From Curvibacter sp. CHRR-16 (GTDB taxonomy: Bacteria > Pseudomonadota > Gammaproteobacteria > Burkholderiales > Burkholderiaceae_C), in the NCBI RefSeq assembly GCF_018474005.1, contig NZ_JAHCSH010000002.1, forward strand, positions 638,464-702,463: a DNA stretch of 64,000 nucleotides. The letters are read 5' to 3'. The notes under the pieces were generated by a model. The model saw nothing but the letters and a program-made list of their open reading frames with translations, had not been told where the DNA came from and ran no database searches. Below are positions 56,158-64,000 of the stretch, in pieces. Each line of letters starts with the position of its first letter. Positions within the stretch are counted from its first letter, which is position 1. The position numbers were made by a program, and so were the translations under genes.

Positions 56158-59100
56158 GTGAAACCTGCCTTGCCCGACGATGGCCAGTACCTGGGCCGCG
56201 CCCTCCAACACACGCACATCAGCGTGCGTGGCGCGCGCACCCACAACCTGAAAAACATTGACCTGGACATCCCCCGCAACCAGCTGGTAGTCATTACCGG
56301 CTTGTCGGGTTCGGGCAAATCGAGCTTGGCGTTTGACACGCTGTATGCCGAAGGCCAGCGCCGCTATGTGGAGAGCCTGTCCACCTACGCGCGGCAGTTC
56401 TTGCAAATGATGGACAAGCCCGATGTGGACGTGATCGAGGGCTTGTCGCCCGCCATCAGCATCGAGCAAAAAGCCACCAGCCACAACCCGCGCTCCACCG
56501 TGGGCACGGTGACTGAGATACACGACTACCTGCGCCTGCTGTTTGCCCGCGCCGGAGTGCCGCACTGCCCCGACCACAGCCTGCCGCTGCAAGCGCAGAC
56601 CGTGAGCCAGATGGTGGACGCCGTGCTGTCCTTGCCCGAAGAGACGCGCATCATGGTGCTGGCCCCCATTGCACGGGACAAGAAAGGCGAATTCCACGAC
56701 CTGCTGGAGCAGATGCAGGGCCAGGGCTATGTGCGCTTTCGCATCAATGGGCAGATGGTGGAGGCCGATGCGTTGCCCACGCTCAAAAAGACCGAAAAAC
56801 ACGACATCGACGTGGTGGTGGACCGCCTGAAGGTGCGCGCCGATGTGCAGCAGCGCTTGGCCGAGAGCTTTGAGGCCGCGCTGCGCATCGCCGATGGCCG
56901 CGCCATCGCGCTGGAGCTGCCCAGCGAGAAGGAACACCTGTTCAACGCCCGCTTTGCCTGTCCGCACTGCCACTACAGCGTGCCCGAGCTGGAGCCGCGC
57001 CTGTTCTCCTTCAACTCGCCCGTGGGCGCTTGCCCCAGTTGCGATGGGCTGGGTGTGGAGGACTACTTTGCCCCCGAGCGGGTGGTGGCGTTTCCCAGCA
57101 TCAGCTTGGCCTCGGGGGCCATCAAGGGTTGGGATAAACGCAACAGCTACTACTTCTCCTTGGTGGAGTGCGTGGCCAAGCACCTGGGCTTTAACCCCGA
57201 AACGCCGTGGGAGCAGCTGCCCGAGCGGGCGCGCCAAGTCATGCTGTACGGCTCGGGCGAGGAGGTGATTGCGTTCCAGTACATCATCGAATCGGGCAAC
57301 AGCAAGGGGCGCAAGATCACCAAAGAGCACCCGTTTGAAGGCGTCATCCCCAACCTGCAACGCCGCTACCGCGAGACGGACTCGGCCACGGTGCGCGAAG
57401 AACTGGCGCGCCTGCGCAGCACCCGCCCCTGCCCGGCTTGCGCGGGGGCGCGCTTGCGCCGCGAGGCCTGCCACGTGTTCGTGGGCGAAGGGGCGCAGCA
57501 GCGCAGCATCCACGCCATCAGCCACAGCACGCTGGACAGTTTGCTGGCCTACTTTGGCAGCCTGCAGTTGCATGGGGCGCGGGCCGAGATTGCCGCCAAG
57601 ATCGTGCACGAGATCCGCACCCGCCTGCAGTTCCTCAACGACGTGGGGCTGAACTACCTGAGCCTGGACCGCAGCGCGGACACCCTGTCGGGTGGCGAGG
57701 CACAGCGCATCCGCTTGGCCAGCCAGATTGGCAGCGGCCTGACGGGGGTGATGTACGTGCTGGACGAGCCCAGCATTGGCCTGCACCAACGCGACAACGA
57801 CCGCTTGATTGCCACGCTGCAGCACCTGCGCGACCTGGGCAACAGCGTGCTGGTGGTGGAGCACGACGAGGACATGATGAAGGCGGCCGACCACATCGTG
57901 GACATGGGACCGGGAGCGGGTGTGCACGGCGGCCAGGTGATGGCGCAGGGCGACTTTGCAGCCGTGGCAGCGCACGCCACGTCGGTGACGGGGCAGTACC
58001 TGTCGGGCCGCTTGCGCATTGAGGTGCCCGCTCGGCGCACGCCCTGGCTGCCTGCCAAGGCGGTAGCACCTGCCGCTGAGGCAACCCCTAAACCCACCCC
58101 TGCCAAGCGTGGCCGCAAACCCGCCAGCGACTTGGCTGGCGTGACCAAAGAGGCAGGCAGCGCCTGGGGCCACTTGGCCCATGCCCGCGTGGAGGCCACG
58201 CCCCCTGATACCCCGAGCGACACCGCACGCGCCAAGGCCTCCACCAGCACGCCATCCACGGCTCCCGCACCAGACAGCGCCGCTGCACGCGGCCTGCAGG
58301 CGCTGCGCGTGGTGGGTGCCAGCGGCAACAACCTGCGCCACGTATCGGTGGACTTTCCGGTGGGTTTGCTCACCTGCGTGACCGGGGTGTCGGGCTCGGG
58401 CAAATCGACCCTGGTGAACGACACGCTGTACACCGCCGTGGCGCGCCACCTGTACCGCGCCCACGAGGAGCCTGCGGCGCACGAAACCATCGAAGGGCTG
58501 GAGCACTTTGACAAGGTGATCAACGTGGACCAGTCGCCCATTGGGCGCACGCCGCGCTCCAACCCGGCCACGTACACGGGTTTGTTCACCCACATCCGCG
58601 AGCTGCTGGCCGAAGTGCCCACCGCCCGCGAACGCGGCTACGGGCCGGGGCGCTTTTCGTTCAACGTGCCCGGTGGGCGCTGCGAGGCCTGCCAAGGCGA
58701 TGGCATGGTGAAGGTGGAGATGCACTTTCTGCCCGACGTGTACGTGCCGTGCGATGTGTGCCACGGCCTGCGCTACAACCGCGAGACACTGGAGGTGCTG
58801 TACAAAGGCCGCAACATCGCCCAAATGCTGGACATGACGGTGGCCGAGGCCGCTACCTTTTTTGACGCTGTGCCCACCATCGCCCGCAAGCTGCAAACGC
58901 TGCTGGACGTGGGGCTGTCCTACATCCGCTTGGGGCAGGCAGCCACCACGCTGTCGGGCGGCGAGGCCCAGCGCGTGAAGCTGGCGCTGGAACTCTCTAA
59001 GCGCGACACGGGGCGCACGCTGTACATACTGGACGAGCCCACCACCGGCCTGCACTTTGCCGATGTGGCGCTTTTGCTCAAGGTGCTGCACCAACTGCGC

Positions 59101-59289
59101 GATGCGGGCAACACCATCGTCATCATCGAGCACAACTTGGACGTGATCAAAACCGCCGACTGGATCATCGACATCGGCCCCGAAGGCGGATCGGGCGGCG
59201 GCCAAGTGGTGGCCATGGGCACACCCGAGGCAGTGGCGCAGACAAAGGGCAGCTTTACGGGGAAATACCTCCAGCCCTTGCTGGGCTGA
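56158..59289 (+). CDS. uvrA: Excinuclease ABC subunit A
   Basis: 1043 residues, about 100 longer than E. coli UvrA. Two ABC ATPase modules: Walker [14 protein letters not shown] near residue 49 and [13 protein letters not shown] near 743, and two LSGGEAQR signatures. Zinc modules have CPHCHYS with CPSCDGLG, and CEACQGDG with CDVCHG. Extra length sits in the linker between the halves (about 624-711), rich in Ala, Pro, Thr and Ser and probably disordered. The start is GTG with GGAG eight bases upstream. It scans DNA for bulky lesions and loads UvrB. Confidence 0.96.
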   Translation: MKPALPDDGQYLGRALQHTHISVRGARTHNLKNIDLDIPRNQLVVITGLSGSGKSSLAFDTLYAEGQRRYVESLSTYARQFLQMMDKPDVDVIEGLSPAISIEQKATSHNPRSTVGTVTEIHDYLRLLFARAGVPHCPDHSLPLQAQTVSQMVDAVLSLPEETRIMVLAPIARDKKGEFHDLLEQMQGQGYVRFRINGQMVEADALPTLKKTEKHDIDVVVDRLKVRADVQQRLAESFEAALRIADGRAIALELPSEKEHLFNARFACPHCHYSVPELEPRLFSFNSPVGACPSCDGLGVEDYFAPERVVAFPSISLASGAIKGWDKRNSYYFSLVECVAKHLGFNPETPWEQLPERARQVMLYGSGEEVIAFQYIIESGNSKGRKITKEHPFEGVIPNLQRRYRETDSATVREELARLRSTRPCPACAGARLRREACHVFVGEGAQQRSIHAISHSTLDSLLAYFGSLQLHGARAEIAAKIVHEIRTRLQFLNDVGLNYLSLDRSADTLSGGEAQRIRLASQIGSGLTGVMYVLDEPSIGLHQRDNDRLIATLQHLRDLGNSVLVVEHDEDMMKAADHIVDMGPGAGVHGGQVMAQGDFAAVAAHATSVTGQYLSGRLRIEVPARRTPWLPAKAVAPAAEATPKPTPAKRGRKPASDLAGVTKEAGSAWGHLAHARVEATPPDTPSDTARAKASTSTPSTAPAPDSAAARGLQALRVVGASGNNLRHVSVDFPVGLLTCVTGVSGSGKSTLVNDTLYTAVARHLYRAHEEPAAHETIEGLEHFDKVINVDQSPIGRTPRSNPATYTGLFTHIRELLAEVPTARERGYGPGRFSFNVPGGRCEACQGDGMVKVEMHFLPDVYVPCDVCHGLRYNRETLEVLYKGRNIAQMLDMTVAEAATFFDAVPTIARKLQTLLDVGLSYIRLGQAATTLSGGEAQRVKLALELSKRDTGRTLYILDEPTTGLHFADVALLLKVLHQLRDAGNTIVIIEHNLDVIKTADWIIDIGPEGGSGGGQVVAMGTPEAVAQTKGSFTGKYLQPLLG

Positions 59290-59316
59290 ATCGCGCCGCG
59301 GTGGAATTGCTGGATC

Positions 59317-59367
59317 TGCTATCAATTTAATAGCTGCACCAGCTTATTCCATAAGCTCTACAGGCTG
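59317..59367. repeat. Dispersed double-hairpin repeat, copy A
   Basis: Two short inverted repeats in tandem: GCTAT/ATAGC around CAATTTA, and AGCTTAT/ATAAGCT around TCC, then CTACAGGCTG. Copy B at 60481 has the same order and orientation with a few changes. Intergenic elements of this kind are, as far as I recall, very common in Comamonadaceae genomes. It lies 28 bases after the uvrA stop, between uvrA and the vgrG island. Confidence 0.75.
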
Positions 59368-59434
59368 ATTTACTTGAAGGCCTTGCACATGCGTGTACGG
59401 CGACTCGGCTCGAATGCGGAGTTTGCATCGACGA

Positions 59435-59569
59435 CTAAACGCACTTGGAGCCGCCCACGCCTTGTAGGTAGCGGTTCAGAAAAGTGACCATCACTTTGCC
59501 GGGGGTGGGGTCGCGGTGGGGCAGCCACTGATCAATCACTTTGAGGAAGTCTTCCCAGATTGCGCTCAT
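59435..59569 (-). CDS. 44-codon ORF, possible remnant of a T6SS cargo gene
   Basis: The ORF encodes 44 residues beginning MSAIWEDFLKVIDQWLP and ending GGSKCV, with AGGAGA a few bases upstream of ATG 59569. It starts 17 bases after the stop of the vgrG tail fragment on the same strand, the place where a cargo gene begins in the intact arrangement to the right. It may be a genuine small protein, but truncation of a longer effector or adaptor is more likely. No family recognised; too short for certainty. Confidence 0.5.
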   Translation of the reverse strand: MSAIWEDFLKVIDQWLPHRDPTPGKVMVTFLNRYLQGVGGSKCV

Positions 59570-59586
59570 GTTGCGTTCTCCTGTGT

Positions 59587-60479
59587 TCAATTGTCTTGGT
59601 CGGTTTCTTGGATGTGGGTTACCTCATCCCAATCGCCATCACCCACGATGAATTTGACTTCGAGTGGTTTTTGCGTGCGCAACCAGTCAGAGTGCCCTAC
59701 GGAGTTGAGTTGGCCTTGGGTTAGCAACTTGGGCTGCGGATCGTTGCTCCAGACTTCGTAAGTGGCTTTTTCTAGCTGCGGATCGGTTGCAACCAAAGCC
59801 CCTGCATCCAGCGCGGTGTGGTACTGGCTGGCAGGTTCGTGCAACGGCAAGCTAGGCAAACTCACCGCCTGCGTCTTGCCCTTAGGCTGATCATGGTTGC
59901 TGGCATAGGCCATGTGACTGCCCGCCGTGGTGCTGTGGATGCCCGCTGCGCTCCACACCGTTTGGCTGCCAGCGCCGTTGATGGTGAGCTTGTCACCCGC
60001 AGTCAAGGTGATGACGTTGCCGGTGACGCTGATGTCCATCTTGGCCAAGAGGTTCACGCTCTTTTGCAGCGCTTGGATGTCTATGTCTTCTTTGGCGCTG
60101 ACCAGCTTGATCCCCGCCTTGTACGCAAACAGCTTGATAGCCTCCTTAGCACTCACTAACCAACTCTTGGCCGTAGACACACTCACATGGCCACCAGCGG
60201 TGATGGCATGGTGCTCATTGCTGTGCTGGTGCTCTCTATCCCCGCAGGACTGGCCAGTACCAAGTGCGGCTCAGATAGTTCTGGGTGTTTGCTATTGTTG
60301 GTGCTGTCTTTACCCTGTGTTCCCTTGATAGCCTCGTTCTGCGCTTGCAGTGCTTTGGCTACTTGTCCTTGGTCTTTGCTGTCACCGTCATCTTGTGCTT
60401 TGTGTTGTGCTGCCAAGTGGCCCAAGCTGCTGTAGGAAATTGCAAGGGACTGGAATTGGATAGCTAGGGCAGCACTCAT
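59587..60479 (-). pseudogene. Truncated, frameshifted 3' fragment of vgrG with a distinct tail
   Basis: The DUF2345-type C-terminal region of VgrG in two frames: 60479 to about 60229 (ending in LASPAGIEST), then about 60228 to 59587 (from the SVSTAKSWL block on). It is nearly identical at DNA level to the vgrG 3' part at 63520-64000, but a 19-base deletion at 60228/60229 shifts the frame, and the gp27/gp5-like N-terminal 500 residues are missing. The 5' end stops two bases from repeat copy B. After LSLPSLPL the tail diverges completely from the other copy and ends EVTHIQETDQDN. As it stands it cannot make a working spike. Confidence 0.8.
59843..60304. repeat. Long direct repeat of the vgrG 3' region, copy 1
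   Basis: About 460 bases almost identical, in the same orientation, to 63520-64000, with an offset of 3677 bases that grows by 19 where copy 1 carries a deletion. Identity continues to the window edge in copy 2, so its full extent is unknown. Confidence 0.9.
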
Positions 60480-60480
60480 T

Positions 60481-60530
60481 TGCTATGAATTTGATAGCTT
60501 CACTAGCTTATTCCATAAGCGCTACAGGGC
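60481..60530. repeat. Dispersed double-hairpin repeat, copy B
   Basis: Same architecture and orientation as copy A at 59317: GCTAT/ATAGC then AGCTTAT/ATAAGC and CTACAGGG. Copies A and B flank the vgrG fragment plus the 44-codon ORF, about 1.1 kb. Copy B lies between the truncated vgrG 5' end and the stop of the putative immunity gene at 60551. Confidence 0.75.
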
Positions 60531-60550
60531 GATAGAACCGCGGTGCCGCA

Positions 60551-61132
60551 TTAATACTCACGCGGGCATACGGGAATTTTTTTCAATTGCTCTGGAGTGG
60601 GGTCTTCAATAAATCTGGCACGCGGGAGTTGTAGATTGCGACCATCACAAAGATCTCTAGGCAACCTCGGGAAACCGTTAACAAGAGCATTTTCAATACG
60701 CCATCCATTTTTGGTTTTTGTTAAGAAATAAAGAATCGCTCCATATTCTTTCGTTTCCACCCGAATGGTGGCTTTATCACCATCAATTATAGGAACACCA
60801 ATTGTGGGTTGCGGTAATTCGCCTGCATTCCTATTCATACTTAAATCCTCTGATCCTGCCTCAGGATAGCGAATGTTAGGAGCATCACAACTTTGTGTTC
60901 CTGATGCTGGGGTTATTAACTCATTAACAAAAAATTTATCCAGGAATTTACAGTGCTCTTTAGGATTGAATTTTCCACCAAAATAACCATACTCAAATGT
61001 ATTCGCTGAATACGAATACATTTTCTGTATAAATTTTAATACTTCCTTTTGCTCAGGTGTCATACCTGCTGCCATCGCATTCGAAAGCAAAACACCCATA
61101 GCCACAAACATAAAAAACAAACGCTTCATCAC
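60551..61132 (-). CDS. Signal-peptide protein, putative immunity partner of the adjacent T6SS cargo
   Basis: 193 residues. A clear signal peptide (MMKRLFFMFVAMGVLLSNAMA) sends it to the periplasm. The mature part has three or more cysteines and a strand-rich core (GDKATIRVETKEYGAILYFLTKTKNGWRIENAL) that recalls NTF2-like/DUF3828 folds. Its start overlaps the stop of the 691-residue cargo gene by four bases (ATGA), so they are translationally coupled. A periplasmic immunity protein is what a peptidoglycan-cleaving effector would need. No family was recognised; the role is inferred from position and export. Confidence 0.65.
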   Translation of the reverse strand: MMKRLFFMFVAMGVLLSNAMAAGMTPEQKEVLKFIQKMYSYSANTFEYGYFGGKFNPKEHCKFLDKFFVNELITPASGTQSCDAPNIRYPEAGSEDLSMNRNAGELPQPTIGVPIIDGDKATIRVETKEYGAILYFLTKTKNGWRIENALVNGFPRLPRDLCDGRNLQLPRARFIEDPTPEQLKKIPVCPREY

Positions 61133-63204
61133 TTCACTCCTGCCTTGGTTTTCTCTTCCGCTAAAAATTGACTATATATAGACCTGAAATAATCCATATT
61201 CATAGGCTTACCATTGACTTTGCGATGGGCATTTTGCGAACCACCTGGCAAGCTTACCCATTTTGTTGCCAACACAGGGACAGCATCTTCCACTTTGCCT
61301 GCTCTTATAAGATTAAGAGTTCTACCTTTTATTTCTTTATCAACATCCTCAATAATTGCGACAGCCAAAATATCTTGCATTAGTGAAGTGAAGGCGTTGC
61401 CAGGAATATAACCCCAATATCTATCAAATATATCCTGCCACGTTCCAACAGTAATCTGATATGCACCCGCGGCAGTGGATGCTTTCCCCTCCTTAATGGC
61501 AGCAGGCTTTGATTCCACATCAGCCCATGGATGCTTCTTATAGCTATTAAAAGTGAATGACTGTGGATTGGATGGTAATGGGTAATTCAACCGACTGTAA
61601 CGATCTTCATCCTTAATATCTGTGCACTCATATTCACGCAGACAGTGCAGCAGCGCCTTTATATACACAGTAGGCATGGGATCAAATACCTTTCTGTATA
61701 TCCGTGGCGCGTCATATTCCTTCGCATTGCAAGCCACATGAATATAGTCACTGATATACCCATCATAGCTGCGTATTTCGATATGCCCGTGATTGGGTAT
61801 GACCTTATCGCCTTTGCCTTCCTTGGCGTTTTCCAGCGCTTCGCTTGCAGACTTCACTTTCGCTGGGGCTGCTTCGGCTTTGGCTTTGGCTTTGTCAGCC
61901 GCTGCCTTTGCTTTGGCAGCTGCTGCTTTGGCTTTGGTGTCACTGGGGTTTTTGTTAGCCGCGTCTTGTGCCTGCTGCGCAGCCTTCGCGGCTGCAAGTG
62001 CTTGCTTTTCAGTCTTTCCAACATCTGCCTTGGCACTGGCTAGTTGCTTGGTGGCTTCTTTGATGTTGCGCTTTTGCCAGGTGGCCTCTGTCCAGCGGTA
62101 GACGATCACATCCCCTGCCGCAGCCCAACGAGCATCTGGCACTTGGGCAGTGACATCGCTAAAGCCAAGTTTCTCATTCACAAGCTCTGGCCCTGCTGTG
62201 CTGGCACTCTCTCCGGCGGGCGCTTTGGCTGTCACATTGCTTTGAACCAAGGCGATTTTGACGTACTTGTAGCACCAAGATAGTGAATCTTTGGATGGTT
62301 TGGCGCTGAAATCCTCCAACGTCTTGGTTCCATTTTTGGCTTGGCTTAGGTAGGCATCTGAGCCAATATCGATAATGCGCCCGGTCAAGGCTGTAGCCGT
62401 GTCTATCAATGCCTGCACTTGCTTTTGCATTTCTCCCACGTAGGCGACTGGTTTGCTTGACACGGCTTGGTTTGTCGTGGGCTGGGCATGCGCTGCGGTA
62501 GGCCACGGGAATGACCAGCTCCCCCACCAATTTTTCACTTTCTCTGTGTACACCATCAGTGGATTGCCCTTGGCGTCCCGACCGGTTTCGATGGGGGCCT
62601 TTGCACCTGTCTTGGCTGGCGCTGCACGAGCTGGGTCTGGTTGTTGCTTCGTACTGAGTTGCTTGGTCTGGCTGGTGTTGCTCGCTGTGGCTTGTGGCTT
62701 TGGTTGAGCTTGGACTTTTTGCTCGGGGTGGTTGTGCCCCTCTTGGCGGTAGGCCTCGCTAACAGGTGGCTCTGTTTGGGGTGGTTCAGTGGAGTCTGGT
62801 TTCGCCAACTCCAAAACACCCAAATCGGCCTCACTCCATTGGGGCAGCAAACTCTGTGCATTGCCGGGTTGGCCTTGGTGCAATTCGGCAGTCACTTCAA
62901 ACACCATGGCTGGGCTGGTGTATGTCCAATTACTGGGTGTTGCAGGTGCTTTGCACTGGTCTATGAGTTTGTAACTGCCATCGATGCGCTGCACTTCGAT
63001 TTGCACATCCGCACCAGCTTCGGCCTGCAATGCAGGGGCGAAACCTTGGGCATCTGTTTTATGAATTTCAGTTTTTCCGTCAACCGTGCTGCGAATAGTC
63101 AGCCCTTCAATGGGCAAACCATCCAAACCAATAAATTGCAGAGTGGTCTCAATGCTTGCCGTGGCTTGCGTCGTGGTGTCTTCTGTTTCAGTGGCTGAAG
63201 TCAT
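61129..63204 (-). CDS. Putative T6SS peptidoglycan-hydrolase effector, two catalytic domains
   Basis: 691 residues, no signal peptide. Residues 18-108 look like a transthyretin/carboxypeptidase-regulatory beta fold. A Gln/Pro/Lys-rich linker (135-210) follows. The next domain has a Cys motif at C311 (SWCYKYVK), AGDVIVYRW near 363-371, and the His motif NHGHIEIR at 471-478, like NlpC/P60 or CHAP amidases. Between these lies an Ala/Lys-rich helical stretch (about 380-463). Residues 515-685 resemble lambda-R-type (GH104) muramidases: TAAGAYQITVGTWQD and ATKWVSLPGG, with E524 or E526 as catalytic candidate. It starts 59 bases after vgrG with AGAGGT upstream; the signal-peptide gene follows. Confidence 0.75.
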   Translation of the reverse strand: MTSATETEDTTTQATASIETTLQFIGLDGLPIEGLTIRSTVDGKTEIHKTDAQGFAPALQAEAGADVQIEVQRIDGSYKLIDQCKAPATPSNWTYTSPAMVFEVTAELHQGQPGNAQSLLPQWSEADLGVLELAKPDSTEPPQTEPPVSEAYRQEGHNHPEQKVQAQPKPQATASNTSQTKQLSTKQQPDPARAAPAKTGAKAPIETGRDAKGNPLMVYTEKVKNWWGSWSFPWPTAAHAQPTTNQAVSSKPVAYVGEMQKQVQALIDTATALTGRIIDIGSDAYLSQAKNGTKTLEDFSAKPSKDSLSWCYKYVKIALVQSNVTAKAPAGESASTAGPELVNEKLGFSDVTAQVPDARWAAAGDVIVYRWTEATWQKRNIKEATKQLASAKADVGKTEKQALAAAKAAQQAQDAANKNPSDTKAKAAAAKAKAAADKAKAKAEAAPAKVKSASEALENAKEGKGDKVIPNHGHIEIRSYDGYISDYIHVACNAKEYDAPRIYRKVFDPMPTVYIKALLHCLREYECTDIKDEDRYSRLNYPLPSNPQSFTFNSYKKHPWADVESKPAAIKEGKASTAAGAYQITVGTWQDIFDRYWGYIPGNAFTSLMQDILAVAIIEDVDKEIKGRTLNLIRAGKVEDAVPVLATKWVSLPGGSQNAHRKVNGKPMNMDYFRSIYSQFLAEEKTKAGVK

Positions 63205-63263
63205 TTTTAATACCTCTTGCGTGTAGGTGCATATGGGCGTGCGTTGATGCTGAAGTGCTCAGT

Positions 63264-64000
63264 TCAACCGTGCTGCGTGTCCTGTGTTTTGCTCCACTTG
63301 CCATCGCCCACGACGATGCGCAGCTTCTCTGCTTTGTTCGCAAAAATAGTGGGCGTATTGCCTTTGGCATCCAGCCCACCTGCAGCAATCAACTCCCCTG
63401 CTGCGTTGTAGGCTCTCACTGGCGCGGATACCTCAACTTGGCGTGTATTGGCATCCAACCCCAAGGCGGCAGCCAAGTTCAGCCGTGCGCTGTACTGCTT
63501 GGGCAGGTTCTCGGGCACAAACGGCAAGCTAGGCAAACTCACCGCCTGCGTCTTGCCCTTAGGCTGATCATGGTTGCCCGCATAGGCCATGTGACTACCC
63601 GCCGTGGTGCTGTGGATGCCCGCTGCGCTCCACACCGTTTGGCTGCCAGCGCCGTTGATGGTGAGCTTGTCACCCGCAGTCAAGGTGATGACGTTGCCGG
63701 TGACGCTGATGTCCATCTTGGCCAAGAGGTTCACGCTCTTTTGCAGCGCTTGGATGTCTATGTCTTCTTTGGCGCTGACCAGCTTGATCCCCGCCTTGTA
63801 CGCAAACAGCTTGATAGCCTCCTTAGCACTCAAGAGCCAACTCTTAGCCGTAGACACACTCACATGCCCCCCTGCGGTGATGGCATGGTGCTCATTACTG
63901 TGCTGGTGCGTGCTGCCTGTGGTCGTGCTCTCAATGCCCGCAGGACTGGCCAGTACCAAGTGGGGTTCAGATAGTTCTGGGTGTTTGCTATTGTTGGTGC
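63264..64000 (-). CDS. vgrG: VgrG type VI secretion spike, C-terminal part (continues past the right edge)
   Basis: The frame is open to base 64000; the 5' part lies outside. The visible 245 residues include the DUF2345-type needle region (SPAGIEST, ITAGGHVSVSTAKSWL, AKEDIDIQALQKSVNLLAKMD, LTAGDKLTINGAGSQTVWSAAGIHS). A specific tail of about 85 residues ends in KLRIVVGDGKWSKTQDTQHG. VgrG forms the trimeric tip of the T6SS tube, and such tails dock cargo. The cargo gene starts 59 bases downstream. The tail differs completely from that of the fragment at 59587. Confidence 0.85.
   Translation of the reverse strand, partial: TNNSKHPELSEPHLVLASPAGIESTTTGSTHQHSNEHHAITAGGHVSVSTAKSWLLSAKEAIKLFAYKAGIKLVSAKEDIDIQALQKSVNLLAKMDISVTGNVITLTAGDKLTINGAGSQTVWSAAGIHSTTAGSHMAYAGNHDQPKGKTQAVSLPSLPFVPENLPKQYSARLNLAAALGLDANTRQVEVSAPVRAYNAAGELIAAGGLDAKGNTPTIFANKAEKLRIVVGDGKWSKTQDTQHG
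63520..64000. repeat. Long direct repeat of the vgrG 3' region, copy 2
   Basis: Counterpart of 59843-60304, here in an intact frame. It contains the 19 bases (63906-63924) missing from copy 1. These are bounded by GTGC at 63906 and again at 63925, a short direct repeat that could explain the deletion. Confidence 0.9.

Noticed and set aside
56128..59325. A 1065-codon open frame on the minus strand opposite uvrA
   Set aside because: It mirrors uvrA codon by codon in a GC-rich gene; the translation is His/Gln/Arg-rich and matches no fold. uvrA itself is certain.
61850..62030. Repeated GCTTTGGC-like units that could suggest a repeat array or CRISPR
   Set aside because: These are codons of the Ala/Lys-rich stretch of the cargo protein; there are no spaced identical repeats. 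No CRISPR array was seen anywhere in the window.

Overview
The window looks like a chromosomal segment of a betaproteobacterium of the family Comamonadaceae (order Burkholderiales). The grounds are the protein families and gene order (ssb-MFS-DoxX next to uvrA, purC-purE-purK, the rplN-to-rplQ run ending beside an initiator tRNA) and short dispersed repeats of a type I associate with this family. This is an inference from recognition, not from a search; the genus cannot be fixed.

Layout. 1-4.4 kb: the 3' part of a metallo-beta-lactamase-fold gene, a CBS-domain protein, a membrane c-di-GMP phosphodiesterase, RNase P RNA (rnpB), cysteine synthase and tRNA-fMet. 4.4-13 kb: an uninterrupted minus-strand spc/alpha ribosomal run, rplN-rplX-rplE-rpsN-rpsH-rplF-rplR-rpsE-rpmD-rplO-secY-rpmJ-rpsM-rpsK-rpsD-rpoA-rplQ. 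A good sigma-70 promoter overlaps the glpD stop codon, and tRNA-fMet plus a strong terminator sit at the downstream end. 13-17 kb: glycerol catabolism (glpD, divergent glpR-glpK). 17-21 kb: a Fur-box-preceded ferrous iron uptake operon efeUOB with a cytochrome b561. 21.1-22.4 kb: an AT-rich two-gene unit, DUF2971 plus a HEPN (AbiU2-like) protein, resembling an accessory defence or toxin-antitoxin islet. 22.5-28.9 kb: proC, a DUF1800/DUF1501 pair, a PEBP-family protein, and AraC and LysR regulators. 29-36.9 kb: a sugar-acid operon (idonate-type dehydrogenase, TRAP transporter, two enolase-superfamily enzymes including a ManD, and a fructuronate reductase). 37-47 kb: housekeeping genes (EamA transporter, family-4 UDG, rimI, tsaB, dacB, a GGDEF/EAL protein, sua5, purK, purE). 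47-56 kb: cnoX/ybbN, a GFA-family protein, an argP/lysE pair, a ribbon-helix-helix protein, a DJ-1 protein, an MltB-type transglycosylase, purC, ssb, MFS, DoxX. 56.1-59.3 kb: uvrA.

59.3-64 kb is the most unusual part: a type VI secretion vgrG island read on the minus strand. The 3' end of a vgrG enters from the right edge. It is followed by a 691-residue cargo protein with a Cys/His peptidoglycan-hydrolase-like domain, interrupted by an Ala/Lys-rich stretch, and a lambda-R-like muramidase domain. A signal-peptide protein whose start overlaps the cargo stop is the likely immunity partner. Next comes a second, truncated and frameshifted copy of the vgrG 3' region with a different tail, and a 44-codon remnant-like ORF. 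The last two are flanked by two direct copies of a dispersed double-hairpin repeat.

The two islets at 21.1-22.4 kb and 59.3-64 kb are the best places to look for undescribed biology. Repeat-derived DNA that appears to be translated inside purK is a third point of interest.
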